A stretch of 64,000 bases of DNA from Puccinia triticina (taxonomy: Eukaryota; Basidiomycota; Pucciniomycetes; Pucciniales; Pucciniaceae), in contig NC_070571.1 in NCBI RefSeq assembly GCF_026914185.1, positions 3,658,001 to 3,722,000 on the forward strand, read 5' to 3'. A model generated the notes under the pieces. The model ran no database searches. It was given only the letters and a program-made list of their open reading frames with translations, and was not told the origin of the DNA. This document shows, piece after piece, positions 11,210-22,867 of the stretch. Positions within the stretch are counted from its first letter, which is position 1. Each line of letters opens with the position of its first letter. The translations under genes were made by a program, and so were the position numbers.

Positions 11210-12300
11210 TTCCCATGAACTGAGTCTGCGCTAGCCTCCGCTCACACAACTCAGTCTCACTTGCAGCCGGTAAACAGAGGATCTTAACTACAGCCCGATT
11301 TCGGCAGTTGAAGTGTTTTCTTGTCTTGGAGGCTCACATGTTCGGGGACACCAATCATTGGAAATGGAGGGTATTCTTTCAGGCAGCTGACGAACAGCTG
11401 ACATACCCGGTCCTGCTACTGGCAGAGAGACTGTCAACTCTACGTGGGTAAGTAAAATTTTCTGCACACCAAGGAAGTGCCTCACTGTCGACGTTTGCCG
11501 CGCAACCTGGCCCGCCGACGGAGGCTTGCAGCCAGTGTGTCAAGCACGCGCCAGAAATCTGTCGCATGTCTGACGTGCAGCAGCAGCAGGGGCAGGCCGT
11601 TGCCAGACTGCCCTGGCCCAAATATTTTTTTGAATACAACGGACGGGGCATCAGTGCGATCAGCGGACGATGTCTTCCGCTGGGTTCGGGAGGATGGAAA
11701 TGCGGGGAAGCCGGGGCTGTTCGGCCGCGAACTGGGACTGGCACGCATGTCAGCGGCAGGCAAAAGCAGCTGGTGAAATCATCTACCCAACGACGCGATG
11801 TTGCGGTCAACTGAGCCCAGAAGACATGCGGCGCTTTGCCATCGCCCAGCGTTCTCTCGGTAATGCTAGTCTCAATTCAGAATTGCTGGAAGACTAAAAT
11901 AGGACAGATTATCCGGCCACAAGGACCGTAATTGAGCACAATACAGGGGATCCAGGCTTGATCAACAGTGGATTGATTGAGTGGGCCCAAGAAGACATAA
12001 ATATGTGAAGAAAATGGAGATGTTTGGAGCAGTAGGTCAACATGCATTCCCGTGTCTAATTACCCGAACTACAGCAAACCATGATCAAGACAAAGCCGGA
12101 AGGAGGAAACTGACATATAAAAAAAGGAAACTCCAAGAAGAAAAAAACGGGACAGCTAACAAGATAATTACGAAATGAATGTGTATGTACAAAGGATGGA
12201 TGTTTGGGGGATCGTACAAAGCTTACAGGGACAGAAAGACGATCCTCATGAATGGGAGAACTGAGAAGCGAGTGCAACAGGGCAAGAAGGAAGCAGAGCC
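11210..12300. other. GC-rich spacer, no gene recognised
   Basis: Overlapping open frames on both strands in 11379-11810 are typical of GC-rich sequence and carry no domain I recognise. The last 50 bp before 12350 match positions 1-40 of the window, which is the 3' flank of ML copy A. Confidence 0.4.
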
Positions 12301-12359
12301 GGCCGCGGAGATTCCTGGTCTGGAAGGAGCTACGTCACACCCACCAAGGGGCCTGGCTA

Positions 12360-13148
12360 TCACTTGTGGAAGGTGACGGGCGTGCCGGCGCAGAACATGC
12401 TGCGTCCGCCGACGCTCTCGGTGAGGTTGAAGCTGAGATGGCAGAAGGACTGAGGACAAGCGGAGAGAGTCAGCGCGCGGATTGCCGGATGCCGGAGGAT
12501 GCGGGCCGATGACTCACGGAGGCCAGAGTGTGGAAGTGGTAGGTGTAAGCCGAGCGCCGATTGCTGTGGATCGGGCAGGACGCGTACTGTGCAAGCGCCG
12601 CGGATGCAGAGAGGGTCAGCAGGGTCCTGGACACACGGACGGGGTCTTGCGGGGACGGGCTCAACATTGCAGGCGTCGAAGCTCTGGCCCGAGTACGCGT
12701 AGGCGCCATCGGCGTCCAGGGCGACTACCGAGCTGCGGGGATGGTCTGAGCTGAGCGAGGTCTCGAAGACGAACTGGATGGTGTAGTTGCTAGAGGTACC
12801 GAGCCCGAACGGGCGTCAGAAGATGTGTATGTATGCATGGATAGTGCTGGGGAGGGGCACTGACCTGCCCTTGACGAAGGTGCAGGGATCGTCGGGGGAG
12901 GCTCGCTGGCACGGCGTGATGGTCATCGACTCGACGGAGCCATAGACCTTGTAATCGGGCGCAGGACAGTCGGTGAAGCGGACGGTGTTGCTGCTGTCGG
13001 GCGGGATGATCGCCTGGTCCTGGCTGTCGACGAGTGCGGATGACTGGACGAGGAAGGGGGGCGGCTGGGCCGGGGGGAGCGCGCTCCGGGCGCAGCCGGC
13101 CAGGAGGAGCACGGCCGCTGCTAGGCTGCTGGTTCCTGCGCTCTTCAT
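12360..13148 (-). CDS. Secreted ML (NPC2/MD-2-like lipid-recognition) domain protein, copy B
   Basis: Four exons on the minus strand: 13148-12865, 12789-12666, 12586-12518 and 12449-12360, with 75, 79 and 68 nt GT-AG introns, giving a 188-residue product. Intron phases (2, 0, 0) match the paralogue at 18853-19633, which supports the model. Residues 1-22 are a signal peptide (MKSAGTSSLAAAVLLLAGCA). The mature part has the ML layout: Cys near the start of the fold, MTITPCQ, a PCTF--G turn, a Y-YSGQSF-AC segment, CPIH then a YTYHFHTL strand, and a final MFCAGTPVTF strand. ML proteins bind single lipids or sterols outside the cell or in vacuoles; which ligand cannot be told here. The closest relative in the window is the broken copy A at 53-606. 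The start at 13148 is chosen because the signal peptide begins there; an in-frame upstream start at 13208 would bury it. Confidence 0.8.
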
Positions 13149-13204
13149 CTCCGTCGGTGTCTGGCGTCGTCCGCAAAGCTGGAGGCGAGATGGTGAGGGG
13201 GTTT

Positions 13205-15060
13205 TCAAGGTGTGTGTTGGGTGCGGAAGAGTTGGTTCGGCTTGGTGAGCCTCGTTGTTTGCTCTGCCAGGTGGATGTGTGTCTGCTCGACAGGCTTGGG
13301 AGTGGGCCGCATGTGCGTGTACACGCTGACGCCATCATGAGATATGTACAGCAGCTGTATTATCTCATGGCCATCACCCTCCCAGCCGTAATAACAGCAG
13401 GCCGAGCCCGGCGGAACCGGCACCCCGGTCCACCGGCGAGGCTCCTCACGGCCGCCGAGTGTCGATGTGGATTCCATCGGGGCTGCCCGCGCATCCATCC
13501 AAGCGCTGCAAGAGCTGTCCCACATCCGCGTTATCGCTGGCCCAGCACGCTTCCTCCCCGCAGTGGACGGAGGAAGGTGGCGCATGCCCACTGCTTTCCC
13601 GATGCGGACACGCCATCCGGCCGCTCGTCTTGCGGCGCCGGGCTGCGCGCTGCCGCGGGCTGTTGGGGCGCATCCTCGTCAGGTATTAGGCGTGGGGCGG
13701 CCGGGCGAACCAAAAGACGGCACGCCCGCGAGGCGCATCGGAGCCAGTATCGACGGCGGAACCAATATAAATGCCTGGTGGGATTGGCGCTGGTTGGGAG
13801 TTCCGGGGCGAGGATATGTGCAGACGGGGACGACCATCGCCTGGCCGGCTGTTTGGGGGTGCTGGTGCTTGCTGGGGACATCGAGGCTGCGATCCGTCCA
13901 TAGAGACAAATATAAGGGGTGCCCGATACATGCAGCCCGTAAACGGGCCGGGTGGGGGCCGAAATACCGTGCCCAAAGTGAAGACTTTTTGGTCCAAGGT
14001 GATCCAATCAATCGAGATGCTCGATGGACCAGTCTAATGAATGATCTACCAACTACTGGGAAGCGCATCAGCAAACAAAGAGATGAGCGCCAAATGGACA
14101 AGAGGAAACGGGCGTAGAACTGCACGATCGGCCGGCTGACCTATTTACTTTCTTCTCCTTCCTGTCCAACATTCAATACCCTCTTTCAAGAAAAGAAGTT
14201 CATCCACCTCAGCACGACAAACAGAAGCAGCTGTTTAATGAACTCATCTTTGACAAAAGGTTACTATCTTGTACATGATTCTGGATGTCATTGAGGCTTT
14301 TGAATTGAAAAGACAGTCACCATTCGAATGATGTGAGGTGGTTTGGAAAGGAGGGAAGAGGCATTGCTTTGCAAATGGAGGGCATGCATCCACAGGCGAT
14401 TGGTGTCCAAAACAACGGGGAACAATAATGAGATTGGAGACAAAGTAGAATCCGAGAAACGACAGGCCGGGAATCAATGATGAGATCAGAAACAAAATGA
14501 ACACATAAAGCAAGGTCAGGTCGGGTCAGGGGGCTGGCCAAACGAGGCAGAGGAAGATTGGGGGACCTCCTCAGGCTGATGACTGGCTGAACTCTTTCCC
14601 AAAATGGCCAATATATCTCTATGAAGTTTCTCGAAATCCTTTGATCCTCTGACGTTGGGATCACGCATGCGTTTGGCAACCTTGTGCGCCCATTCGATGG
14701 GACGCTTTTTGGCCTAACAAGGTGTGAACTCGTCCGTCAGCGGTCCAGAGTCGTGTGGATGCCACCATATTTCTCGGTTCGCTGGCGGCACCGGGGATTG
14801 CTTGTTCCATCGTGTTGCGTAAGAATGTTTTGATTGGAGGACTTCCCGTCGAGTCTTGAAGCCTCCCAGATCTCAATTTACACACCCAAATTCTTAATTT
14901 TTGACAAAAAGGGAAACGTTTTCCTAGCCCTACAGTTCATTACTTTCATGTGCACTGGTTGAGTTTTTGATAGGTGTCTTAATTTAGGATTTAGAGAGGC
15001 ATCTAGAGCTCTCTAAATGATGACGGGAAGTCATCCATTGATCGGCGGGAAAATGGATGC
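13205..15060. other. GC-rich upstream region and spacer
   Basis: 13.2-14.1 kb is GC-rich with long overlapping frames on several strands, none with a recognised domain or a consistent splice model. It includes the promoter side of ML copy B. 14.1-15.06 kb is less GC-rich and shows no gene. A short palindrome (TAGAGAGGCATCTAGAGCTC then TCTA) lies near 14990-15015. Confidence 0.4.
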
Positions 15061-15095
15061 AAATCCACATGAAGACCCAACGAAATCATCCCAGC

Positions 15096-16814
15096 TCATC
15101 CGCGACGTTGCGCGCATCTTTGTTGTTGAGCGATCAGCATGAACGCGTTGGTGCCGAGTCGGTCTTCGTCGTTGGGGGCAGGCCAGGGAATGGATCGTCG
15201 ATGCGGAGCGGCTGTCTGGTCGTCCATCATGTTGACCGAGATGTCTCGGGGAAGAAAGCCGGCCCTCGATAGTTCCTGGTGTCCGCTGATGCAGCCCTCG
15301 AGGCAGACCGGAGAACCAGCTGTCCAGATGGGGCGCCCGACGTCTTGGAGAACCAAGCGTCTATGGACCCGATTGGCAAAGTGACTTTGTCGACCGCTGC
15401 AGACAGCATTGGCGAGTTGGGTCTTCTCGCCGCTCTCAGAATCAATATCCCCCCGAACATAGGACTTGATCTCCACTTGCTGGCTGGCCACGTGCACGGA
15501 TTCATGATCATGATCTCGCACCACACGAGGAGCGTCTTTTTCCGTCACGTCGCGAAGCATGCTACCTTCCTCATGATGTTCTAGCGGCTGCCACGCTTCA
15601 TCAGAAATGTTTGCTCTTGTCTCCAGCGAGAGGCGCTTCCCAGCAGGCTGTCCCCCGTCCGATCGGAAGATGGGGCGGTCGATTATACGAGTGCGTGAGT
15701 GCCGGCCTGGGCTCCAATTGCCCCAGTGCAACGCCCTCGATGCCCAACAAAGGCTGGATCAAAGCTGAGCAGTTGCTCGACACATGTCACTAAACACAAC
15801 ACGAGATCGAACAGCTTTCTGCGTTTTCTTGGTCTGCTTTGACGTCAACGAATTCGCAGCCAATCGTTCCGTATCAACCAGCCAGAGCTGCATCCAAGCT
15901 CCGCAGATAGTGCAAGCCCAACGAAAAGCCCCGGGTGGGCTGAGCTTCGAAGATCCCGTGGACGTATTCGACCATGCGAACAGCAGCTTGTCGGGCATCC
16001 GAGTGGTCCTTCTTGGGCTTGACAGGGACCAGAACGCCTTCAAAGTCGTTTTTTGCGCAATGCCGGGACATGATCGCACTATTCGACATGCGTATCGCAG
16101 CAGGGTCCTCCAAATGCTTGGTAGGATGGGTCTGCCAAGTACGACGATCCTGAATGGTCGGGCTCTGGTTGTCCAACTGGACCAAGAACGAAGTGATCCA
16201 GGCCAACATAGAATCGTTTGATGGTCCTTTGTACTATTGATCAATAAAGCTTTCGTCGGGCTCCAGGCGGAAAGCGGGATGGATGTTGCTGACGAAACGC
16301 TCCACCAAGGCTGGGACATTGGAGGACATCAGGTCGTTCGATTTATCCAGCCGGCGCGAAGGATTGACGGGGCTGGCTGCGGTGCCGGTCCTCGTCGGGA
16401 CCGAATGCAAGAATTCCAAAGACGGCGGGGTGCGGCCGGAGCTTAGGTGGAGGAGGTCGTACAATTCGCCGTTGGGTTTGGGCTCGTTGGCGAGGATGGG
16501 CGCGACGAAACGCTTGCAAGTGTCGAAGGAACCCGCAGAATGAGACGGATGACATCTCGACACCGGCGGGTCAAGCAGCCAAGGATAACCTGACTCAACG
16601 ACGCTTCCTTTGATTTTTTTCTCCAAGCAAAGGGATCTGTTTGCTGCCTTCTGTACAAGAATGAGTATGAGATGGTCATTCTTGATTCGATGCAGGGAGT
16701 GCGTTGCTCACCGCTGTCACCAAGCGTGAAGAACTCTTCGACGGTGGTGATCTCTCTGGAAGTGAGCTGGTTGCGCCGACTGTTGCAGAGAGGGTTGCCA
16801 GTGGACCGAGCCAT
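15096..16814 (-). pseudogene. Degenerate fungal-type protein kinase (FunK1 family)
   Basis: Several minus-strand coding blocks join in kinase order. The first runs from a real ATG at 16814 (MARSTGNPLC...) to about 16710, followed by a GTGAGC donor. The next, about 16560-16236, holds RFVAPILANEPKPNGELYDL. The block at 16209-15874 holds FEGVLVPVKPKK and ARQAAVRMVEYVHGIFEAQP, which fits the N-lobe side of FunK1 kinases. The last, about 15570-15096, contains RRLVLQDVGRPIW, then GHQELSRAGFLPRDISVN, then GTNAFML, matching the FunK1 VL--VGRP, H--L---G-LHRDIS--N and GT--FM landmarks. The catalytic-loop His is Pro (PRDIS), one residue before the Asn is missing, and the D-D/DFG-equivalent segment between loop and GT-FM is absent. 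FunK1 kinases are serine/threonine-kinase-like proteins expanded in basidiomycetes. Exon borders are not fully resolved. I call it a pseudogene, or at best a pseudokinase. Confidence 0.65.
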
Positions 16815-16829
16815 GATGCTGGGGTGGGA

Positions 16830-18850
16830 TGAGGGCTGTGTCGAGGCCTATGTGTGGGCTCTGCTTACTGCCAAAACGTTTGTAGGAGCCGCTGGTAGGT
16901 GATCGGGTTTCTACATATTTGAAAGAGAGCCCGACTTCGACTGAGGAGGCCGGCGCAGCTCGGTGTCCACGAGAGCCGTCGGTCGAGCCAGCACCGCGTC
17001 TTGGGCAAGCCGGGAGGGCGCACGCCGGCCGGCCGCGATGTTCCTGGTTTGTTGCAATGGTCAGGCCTCGGAGAGCTTTTGGCACATTCGCTGGATCCGG
17101 AAGACGCGGATGTGTGGGCCAAGCAGTTCATGCTGAGCGCCTCCTGTTTTACAGATGCTTATATGTTCCCGCCGCTGCGCGAGTGGTCCGGTGGCCCATC
17201 TACGATATCTCGAGCAAAGTTTCCGTCGCAAGCTTATCGGCGGCATAATAAACGCCGGCCGGCCGGGCTCGGCACCCGGACACATTAAGGACGGTTTATT
17301 ACCCGCAAAGGATGTCCCGGGGGTTACGAGGTCTGACGAGGTGCGATTGGCGGTCGCGCCCCCGTGTGTGTCCAGCAGCAACAAGGTTGAATAGCGTTGG
17401 AGACGGAGCGTGTGGGTGCAGATCGATCGGCTTGGCCTGGCTCGACCAAGCCTTGCTCCCTGGAAACTCCTCCCGCCCTTCCGACGATCCTCAAAGACAT
17501 AGCCTAGCCCATGTCTGGAAATGTGCATGCTGGCCGTCCTGCGGAGCGCGGTGCCGACCTCGGCCGCGGCCGGGGTGCAGACAAACATTTGGCAGTCGTT
17601 GATCGACAGCCTAGAGACTTATGAGAGGAGTCTTGATCAGACACACAAACACCTCTTGATAGGACCAGTGGGACACCAGGGCAGCGACGGGCACCAGGAC
17701 ATGGGCACGCCGGCACCCAGCCAGGGTGGCCAGAGCTCCCCCAACCGGCCCCCGCCCAACCGAGCCCATCCCTGCCCCCACACACACACACACGCAGCGT
17801 ATCTGCTTCGCCCAGCCTTGGCACACTCTCGCTCTGCTGCCCTCCCTGTCTGGATGAGCGCGGTGGCGAGTGGCCAGGAAGCTTGGATGTGCGGGCGTCA
17901 GCAGCACGCTCGCCCCGCGATCGTCTGCAAGTCCTCTGGCCCTGTCCCGCCCGTCAATCGTCGCTCGCGCGAGGCCTCAAGCGCAGATTTCAGGATCATC
18001 GTCGGCTCTGCGATGGTCTGATGCAGACTATCCTGCACACCCAAGCTATACATAACAAATCGTCAGACGTACTTAAACTCTCCCTCTCCTGGCCTGCGCT
18101 CGGACCGGGTGCATCGACCATCTCTCCCCCCAGTAATATCAGCCGCACCTCCCCCCCTCTCTCCCCCTCCCCCCTCTTCCAGCCTTCGCTCCCTCGCCAG
18201 CCTACTACGCCCTAATAACAGCAGCCTTCCACAGTCCTCTAGTCCTGCCCAACCCGACCTCCGCTTCCCTTGACCAACCTAATCGATCCTTCATAATACT
18301 AGTTTTCTGTCTCTTTCCTTCCTTCTGTCCTTTTTTTTTTGAATACTTTGGCCGCAAAACGCACACAAACAAAACAACTGGGTGGCTTGCTTTTTTAGTA
18401 TTGTACCTCCAAGTCCAACCTGCAGAGTTCAACACACACACACACACACACACCCGCCCACATCTCGCAGTCGGACTAATCTCTACCGACACCATCCTAG
18501 CTTGGGGCCACCCTTGGGACTATTTAAACCAGCCTACGACTTATCTCCGGGTTTGTTTGCCTCCGTTTATCCCACCACTCCTAACAGCCCCTAGCCCGTC
18601 CCTCTTCTTGACTTGAATATTATTATCATCATCATCATCCGAAGCTGGTCTTCACTCGTCAATAATCTGCCACGCCGTTCAATCTTCTGACCTATATTTA
18701 CATCATCCTTTTCCCCATCCGCGTTCTTGGTCTCACAGGCACTCTTCCCCCACCGACCCGCCTCTCTTCATTCGCTGCCCAAAGCGTGTCCTCGCCACCT
18801 CACCCAGCAGCCCCCTCCATCTCACCAAGCACCCCCCTCCATCCACCCCA
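16830..18850. other. GC-rich spacer and ML copy C promoter region
   Basis: Overlapping short frames without recognised domains. Simple repeats (CA)n occur at about 17779-17795 and 18432-18455. From 18.05 kb the sequence is pyrimidine-rich (CT/CCT tracts), as is common upstream of fungal genes, leading into the ATG at 18853. Confidence 0.4.
18531..18538 (+). promoter_or_regulatory. Possible TATA box of ML copy C
   Basis: TATTTAAA lies 315 bp before the ATG within a pyrimidine-rich leader. The distance implies a long 5'UTR, so this is only tentative. Confidence 0.25.
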
Positions 18851-18852
18851 CC

Positions 18853-19633
18853 ATGCCCTCAATCCCCGCGATGTTTGGGCTGCTCGCCGTGCTCGTAAGC
18901 GTGCTGCATCTGGCTCACGCGAAGCCCGTCCTGCCGCCCTTCGTCGCTCACTCGTATGTCCGCCTGGCCAACCGCGACCAGCCGGCGTCGGGCGCCTCCA
19001 GCGACGACAACCAGGTCGCGTTCGCCGTCTGTCCCGCGGCCGGGTACGAGATCCATGGCGAAGTCAACGCTATGACGATCACGCCCTGCCAGCGCGCCGC
19101 GCCCACCGACCCGTGCACGTTCATCCGCGGCAGGTAAGACCCCCCTCCCGCGCCTCCCCCGCTTCATCGCGCTCATTTTTCCTGCTTTCCGCGGCCTAGG
19201 AACTACACCATCGAGCTCGAGTTCCTGTCCTACCTTGATGCCGAGAACCCTCGGAGCTCGATTGTGGCTGGCGACCCCAAGGAGGGCCCGTACGCGTACT
19301 CCGGCCAGAGCTTCGCCGCGTGCAAGGTACATCCTCCTCTCCCCTGTCTCGCGCGCGCACTTCCTCCGTGTTTCTGACGCGTCTCCGCCTCCTTGTCCGC
19401 AGTACACCAACTGCCCGATCCACGCCAACGTCGCCTCCACCTACGTATACCATTTCCAGACACTCGCCTCTGTAAGCTCTAACCCGCCGTCGTCTGGCAT
19501 CCCGTAGAAAGAGAGAACTGACGCGCTCTGCACGCAGGACTTCAACTACCTCACCTTTAACGTCACCAACGACTTCTTCGGCCCCAGTCTGTTCTGCGCC
19601 GGCACGCCCATCAACTTCCAGCAACAGCCCTGA
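18853..19633 (+). CDS. Secreted ML (NPC2/MD-2-like lipid-recognition) domain protein, copy C
   Basis: Four exons: 18853-19133, 19200-19326, 19403-19471 and 19538-19633, with 66, 76 and 66 nt GT-AG introns (phases 2, 0, 0); the product is 190 residues. Residues 1-23 form a signal peptide (MPSIPAMFGLLAVLVSVLHL then AHA). The mature protein shows the ML fold signature: VCPAAGYEIHG, MTITPCQ, PCTFIRG, NYTIELEFLSY, GQSFAAC, CPIH, TYVYHFQTLAS, SLFCAGTPINF. There are six to seven cysteines, consistent with disulfides. NPC2/ML proteins carry sterols, phospholipids or other hydrophobic ligands; the ligand and role here are unknown. It differs clearly from copy B, so the two are old paralogues. Exons 2-4 and 3' flank are duplicated 3.66 kb downstream (copy D). 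The ATG at 18853 is chosen because it starts the signal peptide; an in-frame upstream TTG would not be used in a nuclear fungal gene. Confidence 0.85.
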
Positions 19634-20480
19634 TCGCCCCCTTCTCCAAAAGCCCCCCTCCCACGGCGCGTTCCCCCGCTTCCATACCTCCGCTTCGAGC
19701 CCCAACAAAGGACAGTTTACTTCCCCCCCTCTCGCCTCTTTTGTCTGCCATGTTATCCAGAGACCTACCCCATCCTCACACACATCAGTACCGACCCCCC
19801 CCCCCCCCCCCTATAATAATCTTATCTCCTCGCCCATTTGTCCCCCCTCCCCGCCCAAAACTCTTCCCACAGTTGTCCCCTTCTATCCTATTGAAAACGA
19901 GAGAGTAATGATCAGTACGCAGATGTTTTATTGTCTCATCCCGCGTGTAAAGCAATCTTCCCGACCTTGCGCCCCTCAGTGCCTGCTGTCTCGTGTGCTC
20001 TGTTCCCCTCGCGTCCGCTGTCTGTCCCGCTCTGTCTGGCCCCCGAGGTAACTCATAGTGCTCCCACATCTCTGGGCGATTCGCGGGCCATCTTCTACCG
20101 CACTTTTGCCAGGCGGTCGGATGGTGGCCGCCGGTGGCAGAGACGAGACCATCCTGCCAAACGCTCCAGCCCACACTCCCTCACTGCCAGAGCACTTGAT
20201 CTGGAGATAGGGCACATTTTAGCTCAGTTGACTCCTGCTGACCTTCGGGCCTGCCACGCCCGTCCGGGAGCTCAGCGGAGGCTCTGACAGTGCGGAAGTG
20301 TGGGCCCTAGGAGCTCTGGTGCATAGTAAGGCGCTGGGGCCCTGGGCGAGAGTGCTTGGAACAAGAACAAGATTACTTGGTCGGGACAGGGTCTAAGGAG
20401 ATACAACAAAGATGGCCGGATGATACAGGTACAAATTACAAGAATTAATAGATTTCGCGGATTTATCGTATGTGGCGGGA

Positions 20481-20899
20481 CTAGGCCTGGAGAAAGGAAA
20501 CGGGATGCAGGTTGTGTCAATATTGGCATTGCAGACAGAAAACGTGAGGAGACAACGAACCGAGTGATCATGAGCATTTTGTTGGGCATCCGAAGCGTCC
20601 TTCTTAAACAGACCGCCGCCGAGATAAGGATATCCCATTCCCCAGGCACTGTACGGATTCAACACGCCGTAGTTGAGCAGCGGGCTCATGCCGAAGAGCC
20701 CGAAGCTGTCCAGCCCGAGTCCAAGACCCAAGCCCATGTCGTACCCGCCGCAGAAGCCGGTGAGCATGCCGTAGCACTTCGAGTCCGATTGGCCTTTGCC
20801 GGCCTGTGCACCGACGTCCGCTCGCGGAGCTAGAACGGGAGTGGATACAGCGGTCTGGAGGAGGGCCAGGAGGCATGCTACTGAGAAGATGGATTGCAT
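20481..20899 (-). CDS. Small secreted Gly/Leu-rich protein, copy 1
   Basis: ATG at 20899. Exon 1 is 20899-20561. A 74-nt intron (GTTCGT...TCCAG) spans 20560-20487, and exon 2 is 20486-20481 (GCC TAG), giving 114 residues. Reading through without splicing would give 168 residues to 20393. The spliced form is preferred because the N-terminal 100 residues are almost invariant among the four copies while the tail drifts. Residues 1-20 are a signal peptide (MQSIFSVACLLALLQTAVST). The mature part begins PVLAPRADV, has two cysteines (KCYGMLTGFC), then a Gly/Leu-rich stretch (DMGLGLGLGLDSFGLFGMSP) and a Tyr/Gly-rich end (GMGYPYLGGGLFKK). No known domain is recognised. It is arranged head-to-head with copy 2, the ATGs being 862 bp apart. 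Confidence 0.75.
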
Positions 20900-20996
20900 G
20901 GTGGGTTGGATGGTGCGGAGGTGGAAGATTGGTGGAGTCTAGTGTAGAATCTGGGGTGTGTGTGGATGATGAGAGGAGGAGACTTGATAGCCTCCC

Positions 20997-21004
20997 TTTA
21001 TATA
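20997..21004 (-). promoter_or_regulatory. TATA box of secreted protein copy 1
   Basis: The minus strand reads AGCTATATAAAGGGAGGC, about 100 bp before the ATG. The same context precedes copies 2 and 4 on the plus strand. Confidence 0.6.
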
Positions 21005-21622
21005 GCTTTCTGCTGGCATATCTGCCTACTCACCGCCATCGGCTTGCGGCCGGGATCACACATCACCCTCAGCTGAAGTTAAGAAGTGTGGTTCCCAGTT
21101 CGTGTTGTGCGAGTGGTAGAATCTCCCATATGCCCTGTGTATCAACTATCCATAAGGGCGGTATCTCGCGGTGGTTTTGTTCTTGAGAGCTGTTTCAACA
21201 AAGCCACCGGAGCATGGCGCCGATAAAAGCGCTCTGTTCAGTTCCCCTTCGCAGTCCCAAGTGCGCAGCCGTGTTCAAACGAACCCGCTTCGGGCTCGCG
21301 TTGAATCGAGGGAACAAACTCCGTAAAGCGGTGACGGATGGAGTACTGTCCCCCAACGTGCGGCTCTCATGAACCGGTGAGGATGAGAAGCCGGGCGCCG
21401 CCGATCAGGATCCGATTGGCCCCGCGAAGGCATCTTGTGTCAACATCGGCCAGGGATAAACCCAACCAATAACAGCAAGATAGAGTCATGTTTCCTTCAC
21501 ACACTCCGTGTATGAGAAATTCCACCACGTCGCGTGGAAAGGAAATCTGACCGTGCTGGTCCTGGAGAAACCCGGGATATGGAATCTTGTGAGTACGGAC
21601 TCGTCAAGCATGGCTAGAAAGC
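21005..21622. promoter_or_regulatory. Shared intergenic region between divergent secreted-protein genes
   Basis: About 620 bp between the two divergent TATA boxes. It is nearly identical to 24663-25283. No open frame of interest is present; both genes are probably driven from here. Confidence 0.5.
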
Positions 21623-21630
21623 TATATAAA
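21623..21630 (+). promoter_or_regulatory. TATA box of secreted protein copy 2
   Basis: GCTATATAAAGGGAGGC, 131 bp before the ATG at 21761. It is the mirror image of the box at 20997-21004. Confidence 0.6.
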
Positions 21631-21760
21631 GGGAGGCTTGATGGCCTCCCAGTCTCCTTCTCTCATCATCCACACACACCCCAGATTTATACACTCGACT
21701 CCACCAATCATCCACCTCCGCAAACAAATCGTGCCCCCCTTCCCACCCACCAAACCCACC

Positions 21761-22179
21761 ATGCAATCCATCTTATCAGTAGCATGCCTCCTGGCCCTCC
21801 TCCAGACCGCTGTATCCACTCCCGTTCTAGCTCCACGGGCGGACGTGGTTGCGCACGCCGGCAAAGGACAATCGGACTCGAAGTGCTACGGCATGCTCAC
21901 CGGCTTCTGCGGCGGGTACGACATGGGCTTGGGTCTTGGACTCGGGCTGGACAGCTTCGGGCTCTTCGGCATGAGCCCGCTGCTCAACTACGGCGTGCTG
22001 AATCCGTACAGTGCCTGGGGAATGGGATATCCTTATCTCGGCGGCGGTCTGTTTAAGAAGGACGCTTCGGATGCCCAACAAAATGCTCATGATCACTCGG
22101 TTCGTCGTCTCCTCACGTTTTCTGTCTGCGATGCCAATATTGACACAAGCTGCATCCCGTTTCCTTTCTCCAGGCCTAG
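21761..22179 (+). CDS. Small secreted Gly/Leu-rich protein, copy 2
   Basis: ATG at 21761. Exon 1 is 21761-22099, the intron 22100-22173 (GTTCGT...CTCCAG, possible branch TTGAC near 22140), and exon 2 is 22174-22179 (GCC TAG), giving 114 residues. Unspliced reading would end at 22267 (169 residues). It has the same architecture as copy 1: signal peptide MQSILSVACLLALLQTAVST, two cysteines in KCYGMLTGFC, a Gly/Leu-rich core and a GMGYPYLGGGLFKK tail. It differs from copy 1 at a few positions (Ile5, VVAHAG for VGAQAG). Its product is identical to copy 4 at 25422. Confidence 0.75.
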
Positions 22180-22299
22180 TCCCGCCACATACGATAAATC
22201 CACGAAATCTATTAATTCTTGTAATTTGTACCTGTACAATCCGGCCATCTTTGTTGTATTTCCTTAGATCCTGTCTCAACCAAATAATATTTTTCTTGT

Positions 22300-22867
22300 T
22301 CCAACCGCTCTAGCCCAGGGCCACACCCCATACTACCAGAGACAGGGCCCACACTAAGCTACCGGAGGAGGGGAGGCACATTTGAGCTCAGTTGACTGCG
22401 GTTCGGGAGTTTGACCACCGACCTTGGGGCCTGGCTTTGGTTCCGCACAAAGATAAATGTCATAAGCTCGAACTGATCGCGCTGCTTCAATCATAGCTTG
22501 GGCACACCATGGGCCAAGTCGTATCCTGCGCAACTTTCATTTCGCCTCGACCACTATTTTCACCAATCAAAACCGACGACCACTACTTAGAAGATCTAAA
22601 GGAATTTCGCCGCAAGAAGCTGTTCTTCAAAGTCAGCTCCCTGACTCGTGAGCTGAGCTTCTTGTTTGGCTAATCCAACAATTGAAGCTTTCCCGAAACA
22701 AATATCGTCGTGAGGCTCGTACACTTAATGCCCGAGGGATGATAATCAAATTTTCCGGTTCTGCGTCGGACTCGATTGACAGCTTGATCGCCGGTAAGAC
22801 CCCCCCCCCCCCCCCCCCGCGCCTGCTTGCTTCATCGCGCTCATCTTTTCTGCTTTCCGCGGCCTAG
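22300..22867. other. Spacer and tandem-duplication junction
   Basis: 3' flank of copy 2, then about 340 bp with no counterpart downstream of copy 4 (from about 22455), up to the junction at 22793/22794 where the second repeat unit begins. The intron 1 C-tract there has expanded to about 18 C. No coding signal is seen. Confidence 0.5.

Noticed and set aside
13034..14117. Long open frames on both strands in the GC-rich stretch
   Set aside because: Several overlap on different strands, have no recognised domain or splice logic, and are expected by chance in GC-rich DNA.
17521..18021. Possible 166-residue protein
   Set aside because: Pro/His-rich translation of simple repeats (CACACA); no homology recognised and no supporting splice or promoter signals.
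20393..20560. 54-residue C-terminal tail of the secreted peptides as coding sequence
   Set aside because: Flanked by good splice signals and variable among copies where the rest is constant; better explained as intron and 3'UTR.
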